From PNMQ01 sp964478775 (GTDB lineage Bacteria > Pseudomonadota > Alphaproteobacteria > Paracaedibacterales > CAIOTO01): a stretch of DNA of 13,811 bases. The translations under genes and the position numbers were made by a program. Below, piece by piece: positions 13,710 to 13,811 of this stretch. The DNA is taken from assembly GCA_964478775.1 (NCBI GenBank), contig CAYZJC010000032.1, forward strand, positions 1 to 13,811, written 5' to 3'. The notes beneath the pieces were generated by a model. It did not search any database. It saw only the letters and a list, made by a program, of their open reading frames with translations, and was not told the origin of the DNA. Positions within the stretch are counted from its first letter, which is position 1. Each line of letters starts with the position of its first letter.

Positions 13710-13811
13710 CTTTGATGTATCTTTTCGTTTAAATGCATATAACAACAGTATACCAGATGTAAAAGATTTCTTTAATAACTTTTGAAAGAAAAAAATCTGG
13801 GTGGTTTTAAG

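Noticed and set aside
1..13811. CRISPR arrays, tRNA or rRNA genes
   Set aside because: No regularly spaced direct repeats and no recognisable tRNA or rRNA sequence were found on either strand.

Overview
The window looks like accessory chromosome of an AT-rich, host-associated Gram-negative bacterium. Sec-type signal peptides, ankyrin and Sel1 repeat proteins, a DUF4143 ATPase and a decayed Tn3-family element together suggest a protist- or amoeba-associated alphaproteobacterium of the Holosporales/Paracaedibacter kind. The lineage is inferred from gene content only; no rRNA or housekeeping gene is present.

Layout. (1) Positions 1-4102, minus strand: a probable three-gene operon of exported proteins. 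It runs from an ankyrin-repeat protein, through a small protein with 27-residue Gly/Gln/Phe repeats, to a Sel1/TPR-like protein. (2) 4478-5620, plus strand: an AAA ATPase with a DUF4143 C-terminus and its own good promoter. (3) 5777-8227, minus strand: a longer paralogue of the first Sel1 protein, with many more Sel1 repeats. (4) 8613-12132, plus strand: a SNF2-type helicase followed by a SWIM zinc-finger protein, a recurring bacterial pair. (5) About 12180-13497: remnant of a Tn3-family transposon, with a transposase pseudogene carrying nonsense codons, an intergenic dyad that could be res, an intact divergent serine resolvase and a probable terminal inverted repeat. (6) 13512-13709, minus strand: a small acidic hypothetical gene at the transposon boundary.

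The most unusual signal is at the 3' ends of the two Sel1 paralogues. Both encode the same C-terminal module, with long DNA stretches almost identical between copies. In each, the module is interrupted just before the last six residues (FLTKFE) by a short, extremely GC-rich, unalignable segment: 57 nt at about 70% GC in one, 102 nt at about 76% GC in the other. These sit in otherwise AT-rich DNA. The segment is bounded exactly by identical sequence: 36 nt encoding FDEISSQNLLKL on one side, and 21 nt encoding FLTKFE-stop plus about 80 nt of shared non-coding DNA with a small hairpin on the other. A second, milder variable block of 87 nt lies just upstream. The arrangement looks like a multi-copy exported protein family with a replaceable or actively diversified tail. 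No reverse transcriptase, template repeat or dedicated recombinase for it is visible here, so the mechanism is open.

How the genes fit together: the exported Ank, small-repeat and Sel1 proteins look like surface or host-interaction factors. Mosaic identity between the Sel1 paralogues points to gene conversion or strong constraint on the ends of the genes with free variation in between. The helicase/SWIM pair, the ATPase and the transposon remnant are typical accessory neighbours with no evident functional link to them.
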